NCBI RefSeq assembly: GCF_002909445.1
Contig: NZ_PPXC01000018.1
Coordinates: 1-57,803, forward strand
Direction of reading: 5' to 3'
Source of the DNA: Arthrobacter glacialis
Lineage (GTDB): Bacteria; Actinomycetota; Actinomycetes; Actinomycetales; Micrococcaceae
DNA: 57,803 nucleotides
Made by a program: the position numbers and the translations under genes. Shown here in pieces: positions 1 through 7,598 of this stretch. How positions within the stretch are numbered: the first letter of the stretch is position 1; every line of letters begins with the position of its first letter. The notes under the pieces are model-generated. The model was not told the DNA's origin and did no database searches. It worked only from the letters and a program-made list of their open reading frames with translations.

Positions 1-82
1 TCCATGAATAATTATCTCCTCCTGCCCCACCAAACATGAATGAGAAAAACTCTCTCACTCAAGGCTGGCACGTAGGGGATAC

Positions 83-236
83 GGGGTGTTTTTCCCTAAC
101 GCTCGCGCAGTTACGACAAGTAATTGGGCGACGCCCGCTCACTCAGTGCCCACGAGATTCCGGCCTCACAGCCATGTGCCGACGGAATCCGGTATCCGGC
201 ACCCACTGCTGCAGGAGCGTTGGGGAAAAACACCCC
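83..236. repeat. Long-armed inverted repeat in a gene-free stretch
   Basis: Two 22-base arms, 83-104 and 215-236, are reverse complements with a single mismatch and are separated by 110 bases. The core is GCGTTGGGGAAAAACACCCC on one arm. A third partial copy, GGAGCGTTGGGG, follows at 247-258. No convincing gene lies in positions 1-268; the open frames there have no ribosome binding site or recognisable product. It may be a dispersed palindromic element or the end of a transcript entering from the left. Only the base pairing is certain. Confidence 0.6.
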
Positions 237-268
237 ATAACTGAAGGAGCGTTGGGGTTGAGGGAGGG

Positions 269-733
269 CTACTTCTTGGGGATCAGAAGTCGCCAGACAA
301 CCAGTGCCACCAGGGGTGTGGTGAAGGCAATGCCGTAGAGCCACACACGGCCCTGCAGGTTGTCGATGATCATGCCGAAGGAGCCCCCCTGCATGGAGAG
401 CAGCCCGGCGGTGAGGTAGGCGGCGGCCCCGCAGAGCACCACAACCCAGGAACTCTTGCTCCACAGTCCAACAAACAAGCTCACGGCGGCAAGTAATAGC
501 AAGGCCAGTGCCGCGCCAATGGGAATCAGCGCCCCGCCGTCGAGATGCCAGAGGTGGCCGTGCAGGGAGGTGCCCAGCAGCCCGCTGCCCACACCAGCAC
601 CGGCAGCTGCGGCCAGAACTGCCCACCGGCGCGGCGGCGGAAGAACGAACCGGGACTTTTGGGCCCGGGCGGGTCCGGGCTGCCCGGCCCCTGTCTCAGG
701 TCCTTGAGTGCGTGCTTCCAACGGTTCGGTCAT
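269..733 (-). CDS. Small four-helix membrane protein coupled to mshB
   Basis: A 154-residue protein of unknown function. The first 36 residues are hydrophilic and Pro/Ala/Gly-rich, followed by four likely membrane helices near 37-56, 68-91, 95-113 and 131-150 and a short basic C-terminus (IPKK). I start it at 733 rather than at an upstream in-frame ATG because its ATG overlaps the mshB stop codon as ATGA, a sign of translational coupling. A small membrane protein directly after mshB is also found in mycobacteria (Rv1171 after Rv1170, from memory), so the pair seems conserved. A role linked to mycothiol is only inferred from position. Confidence 0.8.
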   Translation of the reverse strand: MTEPLEARTQGPETGAGQPGPARAQKSRFVLPPPRRWAVLAAAAGAGVGSGLLGTSLHGHLWHLDGGALIPIGAALALLLLAAVSLFVGLWSKSSWVVVLCGAAAYLTAGLLSMQGGSFGMIIDNLQGRVWLYGIAFTTPLVALVVWRLLIPKK

Positions 734-1641
734 GGTGTCTGCGCCCCATAAATCAAGGCCGGATCCACGGCAACAAACTCTTCCAAGGCCGTGATGTCTC
801 GCCACACGTTATCGGAGAGGGCAAAGCGCTCCCCCTGCACAGTGATTTGGGTTCTGTGGGCCTGCATGGCCGATTTTTTGGCGGCCAGATCGCCCTGGAC
901 GGCAAGCCGGGCCACGTCAGCTGGCAGTTCGCGCTCCGGGCGGTCGCTGACAATGGCGTAGATGGCCGGCACCACCCAGCCGGAAGGTTCAGTCGATGGC
1001 GTTGCAGCCGCCTGCAGGGCTGCCATGGTCAGTTCATGCGTGCGCACGTGATCGGGGTGGCCGTAACCGCCGTCGGCAGCGTAAGTGACAACCAGTGCAG
1101 GACGCAAGGCCCGGATGGCTGTGGCCAGCAGATCCGCCGTCTCCGCAAGGGGCGCCTTGGAGAATGAACCCGGCAATACCGTTGACGCGGCCGCGGCTCT
1201 GCCATCGGACCCCCATTGCATGCCCGAATCCCGGAAGACCACCGGTCCGCCGCTGGGCGCCGTGAGGCCCTGGCCCAACCAAATATGTTCTCTGACGCCC
1301 AGGGCATCTAGGGCCGCGGCCAGTTCGCGTTCACGTTCCAACGCCAACCCCGTGCCGTCCGCCGCTGGAGCGCTGCTGGTGTGTCCGACGTCGTGAGCGC
1401 CCGCTGCAATGTCGGCTGCCTTCACTTCCAGGTGGGCCAACTCCGGTGGAATCACTTCACCGAGCTCCCCGCGCGTGCAGGTCACGAGAACCACTCGGGT
1501 CCCGGCAGCGGCTGCAGCTGCCATGGTGGCTCCCGTAACAATGGTTTCGTCATCCGGATGGGCGTGCACAAACAAGGCAGTGACATCCGGGCCCATACCG
1601 GGCAGAAGGTGCTCGAAAGCAGTGGCGGCGTTGTTCTCCAT
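730..1641 (-). CDS. mshB: N-acetyl-glucosaminyl-inositol deacetylase (mycothiol biosynthesis)
   Basis: MshB removes the acetyl group from GlcNAc-Ins, giving GlcN-Ins, the intermediate to which MshC adds cysteine in mycothiol synthesis. The cytosolic enzyme is a zinc-dependent LmbE-like (PIG-L) deacetylase. The sequence shows the family signature HAHPDDE at residues 26-32 (His28 and Asp31 as likely zinc ligands, Asp30 as the base) and a second motif, GYGHPDHVRTHE, supplying the third ligand. From the ATG at 1641 the length is 303 residues, normal for the family; the open frame extends 29 codons further upstream but those residues look non-coding. It is followed by the coupled membrane protein. 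It marks the organism as a mycothiol-producing actinobacterium. Confidence 0.93.
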   Translation of the reverse strand: MENNAATAFEHLLPGMGPDVTALFVHAHPDDETIVTGATMAAAAAAGTRVVLVTCTRGELGEVIPPELAHLEVKAADIAAGAHDVGHTSSAPAADGTGLALERERELAAALDALGVREHIWLGQGLTAPSGGPVVFRDSGMQWGSDGRAAAASTVLPGSFSKAPLAETADLLATAIRALRPALVVTYAADGGYGHPDHVRTHELTMAALQAAATPSTEPSGWVVPAIYAIVSDRPERELPADVARLAVQGDLAAKKSAMQAHRTQITVQGERFALSDNVWRDITALEEFVAVDPALIYGAQTP

Positions 1642-1716
1642 ATCCACCAATCTACTCGCTGGCAGCAGCGCTGCCCCAATGCCGGTGCGCGACAAATGCT
1701 GGCGCCGGGACGCAAA

Positions 1717-1756
1717 AAGCCGGCACACCCGGGCAAGGCCACGGGTGTGCCGGCTT
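1717..1756 (-). terminator. Intrinsic terminator of the oligopeptide ABC operon
   Basis: A 15-bp GC-rich stem (AAGCCGGCACACCCG with its complement) closes an 11-base loop. On the minus strand it is followed by TTTTTG, just after the end of the double ATPase gene at 1768. It separates the transporter operon from mshB. Confidence 0.8.
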
Positions 1757-1767
1757 CGTTGCTGGTG

Positions 1768-3555
1768 CTAGACCAAGAGCGTGGCTCCCGGAATGGCATT
1801 GAGCAGATCTTGCGTGTACGTCTGTTTCGGGTTGTTGAATACCTCATCGGTGGAGGCTGCTTCCACAATCCGGCCATTTTGCATGACACACACCTGATCA
1901 GCAATCTGGCGAACCACGGCCAGGTCGTGGGTGATGAACAGGTACGTCAAGCCCAGATCTTCCTGGAGCTCGTTGAGCAGGTTCAGCACCTGCGCCTGCA
2001 CCAACACATCGAGTGCCGAGACCGCCTCGTCACAAATAATGACGTCCGGGTTCAACGCCAGGGCGCGCGCAATGGCGATGCGCTGGCGCTGGCCGCCGGA
2101 AAGCTCATTGGGGTATCGGTGCATGGTGGCCGCAGGCATGGACACCTGATCCAACAACTCGCGGACCTTCTTCTCCCGCGACTTGGAGTCACCGATCTTG
2201 TGAATCTTCAGCGGCTCCTCAATGGTCCGGTAGATGTTGAACATCGGGTCCAAGGAACCGTAGGGGTCCTGGAAGATGGGCTGCACCCGCCGGCGGAAAT
2301 CAAAAAGCGCCTTGCCCTTGAGCGTATTCACCTCGACACCGTCAAAGAGAATACTGCCCTCGGTGGGCGCCAGCAGGCTCAACGCCATCTGTGCCACAGT
2401 GGACTTGCCCGATCCGGACTCACCGACAATGGCCATGGTGCTGCCACGCTTGACGGTGAAGGAAACATCATCAACAGCCTTGAACTGCGAGGACTTGCCC
2501 AGCGCGCCGCGGAGCTTGAACTCCTTGGTAAGGTTCTTGACCTCCAAGATGGTGTCGCCCTTGCCCGCGGGCTTGCGTGCTTCGGACGACGGCGTGGCGT
2601 GGCTGACGTGTACGGGAGCCGGGTGTGCCCCGTCCCCCACGTCGGGAGTCGACTCCTCGATGTCTTCCACGGCAGCGGCCAGCACATCCTTGGCTTTCTG
2701 CGACTGCAGGCGCCGTGATGACAAGGACGGGGCTGAGTTGACCAGTCGCTGCGTGTACGGGTGCTTCGGGTTGCGCAAGATCTCCAGTGCGGGACCCGAT
2801 TCAACCACCTGCCCCTTGTACATAACCACTACTTTTTCCGCCCGCTCGGCCGCAAGGCCAAGATCGTGGGTAATGAGCAGCACTGCCGTGCCCAATTCCG
2901 TGGTCATCCGGTCCAGGTGGTCCAGAATCTGGCGCTGCACTGTCACATCCAGAGCAGAAGTGGGCTCATCGGCAATCAGCAAACGGGGTCGGCAAGCCAG
3001 ACCAATGGCAATGAGCGCCCGTTGGCGCATGCCGCCGGAGAACTCGTGCGGGTACTGCTTTGCACGGGCCTCAGCATCCGGCAAGCCGGCCTCGGAGAGA
3101 ACTTCCGCCACTCGGGCCTTGGAGTTGCCGTCGTCGAGCCCGTTGGCCTTCAGCGTCTCCTTGACCTGGAAACCAATCTTCCAGACCGGGTTCAGGTTCG
3201 ACATGGGGTCCTGGGGAACCATACCGATGGAGTTGCCACGGAGTTCAATGATGCGTTTTTCACTGACGTTGGTGATGTCCTCACCATCGAAAATGATCTG
3301 CCCGCCGCTGACCCGGCCGTTACTGGGCAACAGCCCAATAGCTGCCAGTGCCGTAGTGGACTTGCCCGAACCGGACTCCCCCACAATGGCCACAGTCTCG
3401 CCCGGCATGATGGTCAGATGTGCATTGCGCACGGCATTGACGGGCCCATTCTGGGTGTCAAAGGTGATGGCCAGGTCCCGAATTTCAAGAAGCGGCGCAT
3501 CGTCGTTGCGGGAAGACCGGGAATTCACGGGCGTACCTTTTCCATTTATTGACAT
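1768..3555 (-). CDS. Oligopeptide/dipeptide ABC transporter, double ATPase (OppD-OppF fusion)
   Basis: A 595-residue protein made of two complete ABC ATPase halves joined in one chain, corresponding to OppD/DppD and OppF/DppF. Each half has a Walker A (GESGSGKST), a signature (FSGGMRQR in the first, LSGGQRQR in the second), a Walker B ending in DEP or DEA, and the C-terminal oligopeptide-transporter element (HPYTQRLVN in the first half, a diverged QTYTQDLLN in the second). It powers peptide import with the two permeases upstream. The start is taken at MSINGKG, five bases before the permease stop at 3560; the longer frame starts inside the permease gene. Single-chain double ATPases are common for this importer class in actinobacteria. 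Confidence 0.92.
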   Translation of the reverse strand: MSINGKGTPVNSRSSRNDDAPLLEIRDLAITFDTQNGPVNAVRNAHLTIMPGETVAIVGESGSGKSTTALAAIGLLPSNGRVSGGQIIFDGEDITNVSEKRIIELRGNSIGMVPQDPMSNLNPVWKIGFQVKETLKANGLDDGNSKARVAEVLSEAGLPDAEARAKQYPHEFSGGMRQRALIAIGLACRPRLLIADEPTSALDVTVQRQILDHLDRMTTELGTAVLLITHDLGLAAERAEKVVVMYKGQVVESGPALEILRNPKHPYTQRLVNSAPSLSSRRLQSQKAKDVLAAAVEDIEESTPDVGDGAHPAPVHVSHATPSSEARKPAGKGDTILEVKNLTKEFKLRGALGKSSQFKAVDDVSFTVKRGSTMAIVGESGSGKSTVAQMALSLLAPTEGSILFDGVEVNTLKGKALFDFRRRVQPIFQDPYGSLDPMFNIYRTIEEPLKIHKIGDSKSREKKVRELLDQVSMPAATMHRYPNELSGGQRQRIAIARALALNPDVIICDEAVSALDVLVQAQVLNLLNELQEDLGLTYLFITHDLAVVRQIADQVCVMQNGRIVEAASTDEVFNNPKQTYTQDLLNAIPGATLLV

Positions 3556-3559
3556 GCCG

Positions 3560-4573
3560 TCACCGCTTCCTTGCTTTGGGATCCAGCGCATCGCGCAACG
3601 CGTCACCGAGCATGATGAAGCTCAAGACGGTGATGGACAGTGCCACGGCGGGCCACAGCAGCACACCGGGGTTGTTGCGTACCTGTGGTTGGGCTGCAGC
3701 GATGTCATTGCCCCACGACATCACCGATTGCGGCAAGCCAAGGCCCAGGAAGGACAACGTCGCCTCGGCAACGATGAACGTTCCCAGGGAGATGCTCGCC
3801 ACCACAATAATGGGTGCCAGCGAGTTCGGGATCACATGTTTGACCAATGCCCGGAAGGGCGTCAAGCCAAGCGCCTTGGAGGCAGTGACAAAATCGGCGT
3901 TGCGGTTCTCAAGGACTGCGCCGCGGGTGATGCGGGCAATCTGCGGCCAACCAAAGGCCACCAACGCGACAACCACTGTCCAAACACTCCTGTTGTCGCG
4001 AAAGGCGGGCAACTGGTTGATGACGATGGCGCCAAGGATCAGGGGCAGGGCAAAGAAGATGTCTCCCAAGCGTGCCAGGATTGTGTCGAGCCAGCCACCG
4101 TAGTAGCCGGCAAGGGCACCCATGATGCCGCCGATGACCAGCACGCCAAGGGTGGTGAAGATACCCACCATGAGCGAAGCCCTCGTGCCGTAGATTACGC
4201 GCGCATATACATCGCAGCCCTGCAAGGTGAAACCGAGCGGGTGCCCGGCGCGGGCACCCTCGGCTGAGTCGTCAAGTGTGCAGCTGGTGGGATCCACGCT
4301 GGCAAACCACTGCGGCACCACGGCCACCACCACTACCAAGATGATCAGCAGTGCGGAAATGATGAACAGCGGCTGCTTGCGGAGGTTGCGCCACGCATCG
4401 GCCCAGAGGCTCAACGGGGCTGCTTCCTCATCGACCTTGTCAACGGCCGCCAGCGGAGTCTCCTCCAGGGGTGCCACAAAATGTTCAATGAAACGGGTGG
4501 AAGTTTTTCCCTGTCGGCTCGCGGGGGTCACCCGGGCGGCAGGATCATTTTCGGGTGTCAGGTTCTCAGACAT
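3560..4573 (-). CDS. Oligopeptide ABC transporter permease (OppC/DppC type)
   Basis: A 337-residue inner-membrane permease. A hydrophilic N-terminus of about 75 residues precedes the first helix (FIISALLIILVVVVAVVPQW). The periplasm-facing segment holds a Cys pair, and the remaining helices contain the cytoplasmic coupling element around SKALGLTPFRALVKHVIPN that contacts the ATPase. The OppC N-terminal and BPD_transp_1 domain order is standard. The ATG at 4573 overlaps the end of the upstream permease gene by 8 bases, indicating coupled translation; an ORF extending to 4756 would overlap that permease deeply and is rejected. The ATPase gene starts 4 bases after its stop. Confidence 0.92.
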   Translation of the reverse strand: MSENLTPENDPAARVTPASRQGKTSTRFIEHFVAPLEETPLAAVDKVDEEAAPLSLWADAWRNLRKQPLFIISALLIILVVVVAVVPQWFASVDPTSCTLDDSAEGARAGHPLGFTLQGCDVYARVIYGTRASLMVGIFTTLGVLVIGGIMGALAGYYGGWLDTILARLGDIFFALPLILGAIVINQLPAFRDNRSVWTVVVALVAFGWPQIARITRGAVLENRNADFVTASKALGLTPFRALVKHVIPNSLAPIIVVASISLGTFIVAEATLSFLGLGLPQSVMSWGNDIAAAQPQVRNNPGVLLWPAVALSITVLSFIMLGDALRDALDPKARKR

Positions 4574-5492
4574 AGCGAATCCTTGGGTCGAGCCACGCGT
4601 ACAAAAGGTCCACAACAAGGTTGGCCACCACAAACACAATGACCAAGATGCCAACAACGGCCACAACGGTGGCGCTCTCGCCCTTCTTGATGGCTTGGAA
4701 GAGCAGGTTGCCAACACCGGGGACGTTGAAAATGCCCTCGGTGACAATCGCGCCACCCATAAGCCCGCCCAAGTCTGCCCCGAGGAAGGTCACCACAGGG
4801 ATCAGTGAGTTGCGCAGGATGTGTACCACGACAACGCGGCGGCGGCTCAGGCCCTTCGCCGTTGCCGTGCGAACGTAGTCAGCATTCATGTTTTCGCTGA
4901 TGGAGGCCCGTGTCAGGCGGATCACGTAGGCCAGCGACACAAGTCCCAGCACCAGTGCGGGCAAGATCAGTTCATTCCACGGCGCGGTACCGCTAACGGT
5001 GGGACGGGCCCAACCGAGTTTGACGCCAACCACCAGTTGGAGCACAAAGCCCAGAACAAAGGTGGGGACTGCGATGACTACGAGTGAAGCAACCAGTACT
5101 GTGCTGTCAAACAGTTTGCCCTTGCGCAGGCCGGCAATGACACCGAAGAGAATGCCGAAGAAAGCTTCAAAAGCCAGTGCCATGATGGCCAGGCGGGCGG
5201 TGACGGGGTAGGCGCGGGCAATGACGTCTGCGACTTCCTGGCCCGAGAAGGTTTGGCCAAGGTTCAAGGTGACAAGATTTTTCAAATACAGGAAATACTG
5301 CATCCAAAAGGGCTGGTCCAGATTGTATTGGGCCCTCAATGCGGCTTCGACGGCGGGAGCCATCGGCTTGCCGCCGGATAGGGCGGCAATGGGATCTCCG
5401 GGGGTGGCGAAGACAAGGAAGTAGACCAGCAGCGTGGCCCCGAAGAAGACGGGAATCAGCTGCAGGAAACGGCGGATTGTAAACATGACCAT
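4566..5492 (-). CDS. Oligopeptide ABC transporter permease (OppB/DppB type)
   Basis: A 308-residue permease with the typical OppB N-terminus (FTIRRFLQLIPVFFGATLLVY, then FATPGDP), six likely helices, and the coupling segment RTATAKGLSRRRVVVVHILRN. It ends in the usual short tail, LLYAWLDPRIRY. It forms the membrane pore with the OppC-type partner. An alternative start two codons downstream (5486) is possible because the gene begins ATG-GTC-ATG. It follows the binding-protein gene after a 205-base gap that carries a hairpin, so it may be transcribed at a lower level than the binding protein. Confidence 0.92.
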   Translation of the reverse strand: MVMFTIRRFLQLIPVFFGATLLVYFLVFATPGDPIAALSGGKPMAPAVEAALRAQYNLDQPFWMQYFLYLKNLVTLNLGQTFSGQEVADVIARAYPVTARLAIMALAFEAFFGILFGVIAGLRKGKLFDSTVLVASLVVIAVPTFVLGFVLQLVVGVKLGWARPTVSGTAPWNELILPALVLGLVSLAYVIRLTRASISENMNADYVRTATAKGLSRRRVVVVHILRNSLIPVVTFLGADLGGLMGGAIVTEGIFNVPGVGNLLFQAIKKGESATVVAVVGILVIVFVVANLVVDLLYAWLDPRIRYV

Positions 5493-5632
5493 TACGGCAC
5501 CACCACTCCCCGGGTTCCCAATCGCAAAGCATTCATGAAATTACCTGTTCATTAGTTGACGGTACAGGGCGGTTTTCTGCGGATCGCGCATAAGCTGCTG
5601 TACGGAAAATAACATATATGTGTGTCGGTGGG

Positions 5633-5679
5633 GCAGTAAAAGGGGACCCGGCACCAAGGCCGGACCCCCTATTTACTGC
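5633..5679 (-). terminator. Hairpin between binding-protein and permease genes
   Basis: GCAGTAAA at 5633-5640 pairs with TTTACTGC at 5672-5679, and inside it a GC-rich stem (GGGG..CCGGC with GCCGG..CCCC) closes a short loop. There is no long T-tract on the minus strand, so it may be a leaky terminator or an RNA-stabilising hairpin. Such structures commonly raise binding-protein output relative to the membrane components of one operon. The rest of 5493-5697 shows no gene. Confidence 0.6.
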
Positions 5680-5697
5680 GCCGCGGAAGTAAGAAAC

Positions 5698-7332
5698 CTA
5701 CTTTGCGGTAACTGCGTATAGCAGCGGTTGGCCGTCCCAGCCAAACTGCACTGTGTTGACGTTGTTGCTCCAAACACCCTGGACTGCCTGGTACCACAGT
5801 GGCACGGCCGGCATGTCCTTGAACAGGATTTCCTGGGCTTCATTGAAGAGCTTGTTGCCCTCGTCGACGCTGGTGGCAGCCAGTCCTGCCTTCAGCTTTG
5901 CATCGAAGGCGGGGTTGGAGTAGTTGCCGTCGTTGGAACCTGCACCCGTGCCGAACAGCGGGCCCAGGAAGTTGTACAGCGACGGGTAGTCAGCCTGCCA
6001 GCCGGCACGTGAGGCACCGGTGAGCTCCTTCTTGTTGACCATGGCGCGCATTTCCTTGAACGACGTGACCGGGTTCAGCTCTGCCTTGATGCCCAGATTG
6101 GTGGAAATCTGGTTGGCCATGGCAGTGATGTATTCCTTGTTGCCGGGACCATCAATGTTGGAGGTGACGGTGAAAACCTTGTCTGCCGGCCAGGGGCTGA
6201 TTGCATCGGCCTTGGCCCAGAGCTCCTTGGCCTTGGCTGCGTCGAACTTCAGGACCTCGTTGCCGGGGATTGCCTTGTTGAAGCCGTCCAGGACCGGGGA
6301 AGTGAATTCCGTGGCAACAGTCTTGGTGCCGTAGAAGATCTTGTCGATGATCTGCTGGCGGTCAAACGCCATGGAGATGGCCTGGCGGCGCATGGTTCCG
6401 GCTTCGCCCTGGAATTCAGGCAGGTAGCTTGGGATGGTCATGTTGGCGTTACCGGCGTAGGGCTGGTTCACGTTGCGGCCCTCAAAGTCCGTGGTGAAGT
6501 TCTGCAGACCGCTCGGCGGCACATCCTTCAAAACGTCCAGGGTGTCCGCCTGCACGCTGGTGTAGGCGGCATCAAGGCTGGTGAAGATGGTGAAGGTCAC
6601 GCCGCCGTTTTGGGCCTTGCGCGGTCCGTTGTACTTGTCATTGGGCACCAGCTCGATGGAAACGTCGTGCTTCCAACCGCCTTCTGCCAACTTGTAGGGG
6701 CCGTTTCCGACCGGGTTCTGGCCGAATGCGGCCGGATCCGCAAAGGCGGACTCGGGCAGCGGGTAGAACGCCGTGTAGCCCAGGCGCAGCGGGAAGTCGG
6801 ACTCGGCCTGAGCCAGTTCAACCGTGAAGGTGGTGTCATCGACAACCTTCAGGCCTTCCATGGTGTCCACGGTGGCGCCCTCGGCGGAAACCGTGTCATA
6901 GCCCTTGATCGACTCAAAGAAGTAGCTGTTCAGCTGCTTGTTCTTGGCTGCAGCGCCAAAGTTCCAGGCGTCAACAAAGCTTTTGCCCGTGATGGGCGAA
7001 CCATCGCTGAACGTTTGGCCGCTCTTGATCTTGATGGTGTAGTTCTGGGAGTCCTCGGTCTCGATGGACTCCGCCAATTCGTTGACGGTCCTGCCGGTGA
7101 CGTCGTAGCTGACCAGACCGGTGAAGATGAGGTCCATGACCTTACCGCCACCAACTTCATTGGTGTTGGCGGGCAACAAGCCATTTTCCGGTTCGGTGTT
7201 GTTGGCTGTGATGACCTTGGTGGTGTCGCCGGTTGCGGTGTTGCCGCTGTCCGTGCCGCCACCACATGCTGACAGGGACATAGCAACTACTGCTGCCAGA
7301 CCCAATGCCTTGGAAGTGCGTGAGAAACGCAT
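5698..7332 (-). CDS. Peptide ABC transporter substrate-binding lipoprotein (family 5)
   Basis: A 544-residue extracytoplasmic binding protein. The N-terminus is a lipoprotein signal ending in the lipobox LSAC with the acylated Cys at residue 23, followed by a Gly/Thr-rich linker. The body is SBP_bac_5 (OppA/DppA), with FTGLVSYDVTGRTVNELAES near the start, YTIKIKSGQTFSDGSPITGK, and NGPYKLAEGGW further on. It captures peptides and delivers them to the permeases encoded next. A strong ribosome site (GGAGGCGG) precedes the ATG at 7332. It is the first gene of a four-gene operon: binding protein, two permeases, double ATPase. Confidence 0.93.
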   Translation of the reverse strand: MRFSRTSKALGLAAVVAMSLSACGGGTDSGNTATGDTTKVITANNTEPENGLLPANTNEVGGGKVMDLIFTGLVSYDVTGRTVNELAESIETEDSQNYTIKIKSGQTFSDGSPITGKSFVDAWNFGAAAKNKQLNSYFFESIKGYDTVSAEGATVDTMEGLKVVDDTTFTVELAQAESDFPLRLGYTAFYPLPESAFADPAAFGQNPVGNGPYKLAEGGWKHDVSIELVPNDKYNGPRKAQNGGVTFTIFTSLDAAYTSVQADTLDVLKDVPPSGLQNFTTDFEGRNVNQPYAGNANMTIPSYLPEFQGEAGTMRRQAISMAFDRQQIIDKIFYGTKTVATEFTSPVLDGFNKAIPGNEVLKFDAAKAKELWAKADAISPWPADKVFTVTSNIDGPGNKEYITAMANQISTNLGIKAELNPVTSFKEMRAMVNKKELTGASRAGWQADYPSLYNFLGPLFGTGAGSNDGNYSNPAFDAKLKAGLAATSVDEGNKLFNEAQEILFKDMPAVPLWYQAVQGVWSNNVNTVQFGWDGQPLLYAVTAK

Positions 7333-7422
7333 TCCGCCTCCTTGATTTTTTTAATGGTTGCGAGAAGAAACATCCGTGTTGCAAGGTAACCGGGATCGCC
7401 GTTGACCCGGATAGTGTTCCAA

Positions 7423-7437
7423 CTCATACCCTATGAG
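7423..7437. promoter_or_regulatory. Palindrome upstream of the peptide-transporter operon
   Basis: CTCATACCCTATGAG has perfect 6-base arms around a 3-base centre and lies 91 bases before the binding-protein start. It sits in the only sizeable leader of the operon, so it could be an operator or part of the promoter. No regulator gene adjoins it. Confidence 0.3.
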
Positions 7438-7510
7438 CCTAGCCACAAAATGTTACTAGCAAGTAAACGCGACCACATTTTGAGCAGATCTTGATCAAGA
7501 TGAGACCTTA

Positions 7511-7556
7511 AACACAAAAGCCCGCCCCAGTTGCAACTGGGGCGGGCTGTTGTGTT
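7511..7556. terminator. Bidirectional terminator after typA
   Basis: A perfect 15-bp stem (AGCCCGCCCCAGTTG with its complement, 7519-7548) is extended by AACACAA at 7511-7517 pairing with TTGTGTT at 7550-7556. It lies 43 bases past the typA stop and upstream of the peptide-transporter promoter region. Confidence 0.85.
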
Positions 7557-7598
7557 ATTGCTATGAGTAGCGCCAGGCGCTACCGAAAGCTTGAAGCG

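Noticed and set aside
36-626. Small frames at the left edge on both strands
   Set aside because: They overlap the inverted repeat or the membrane-protein gene in other frames and show no protein features.
1381-4267. Long plus-strand open frames (445 and 663 codons) opposite the ABC transporter genes
   Set aside because: They mirror the codon pattern of clear minus-strand genes in high-G+C DNA, lack ribosome sites and have His/Gln/Arg-rich, motif-free translations.
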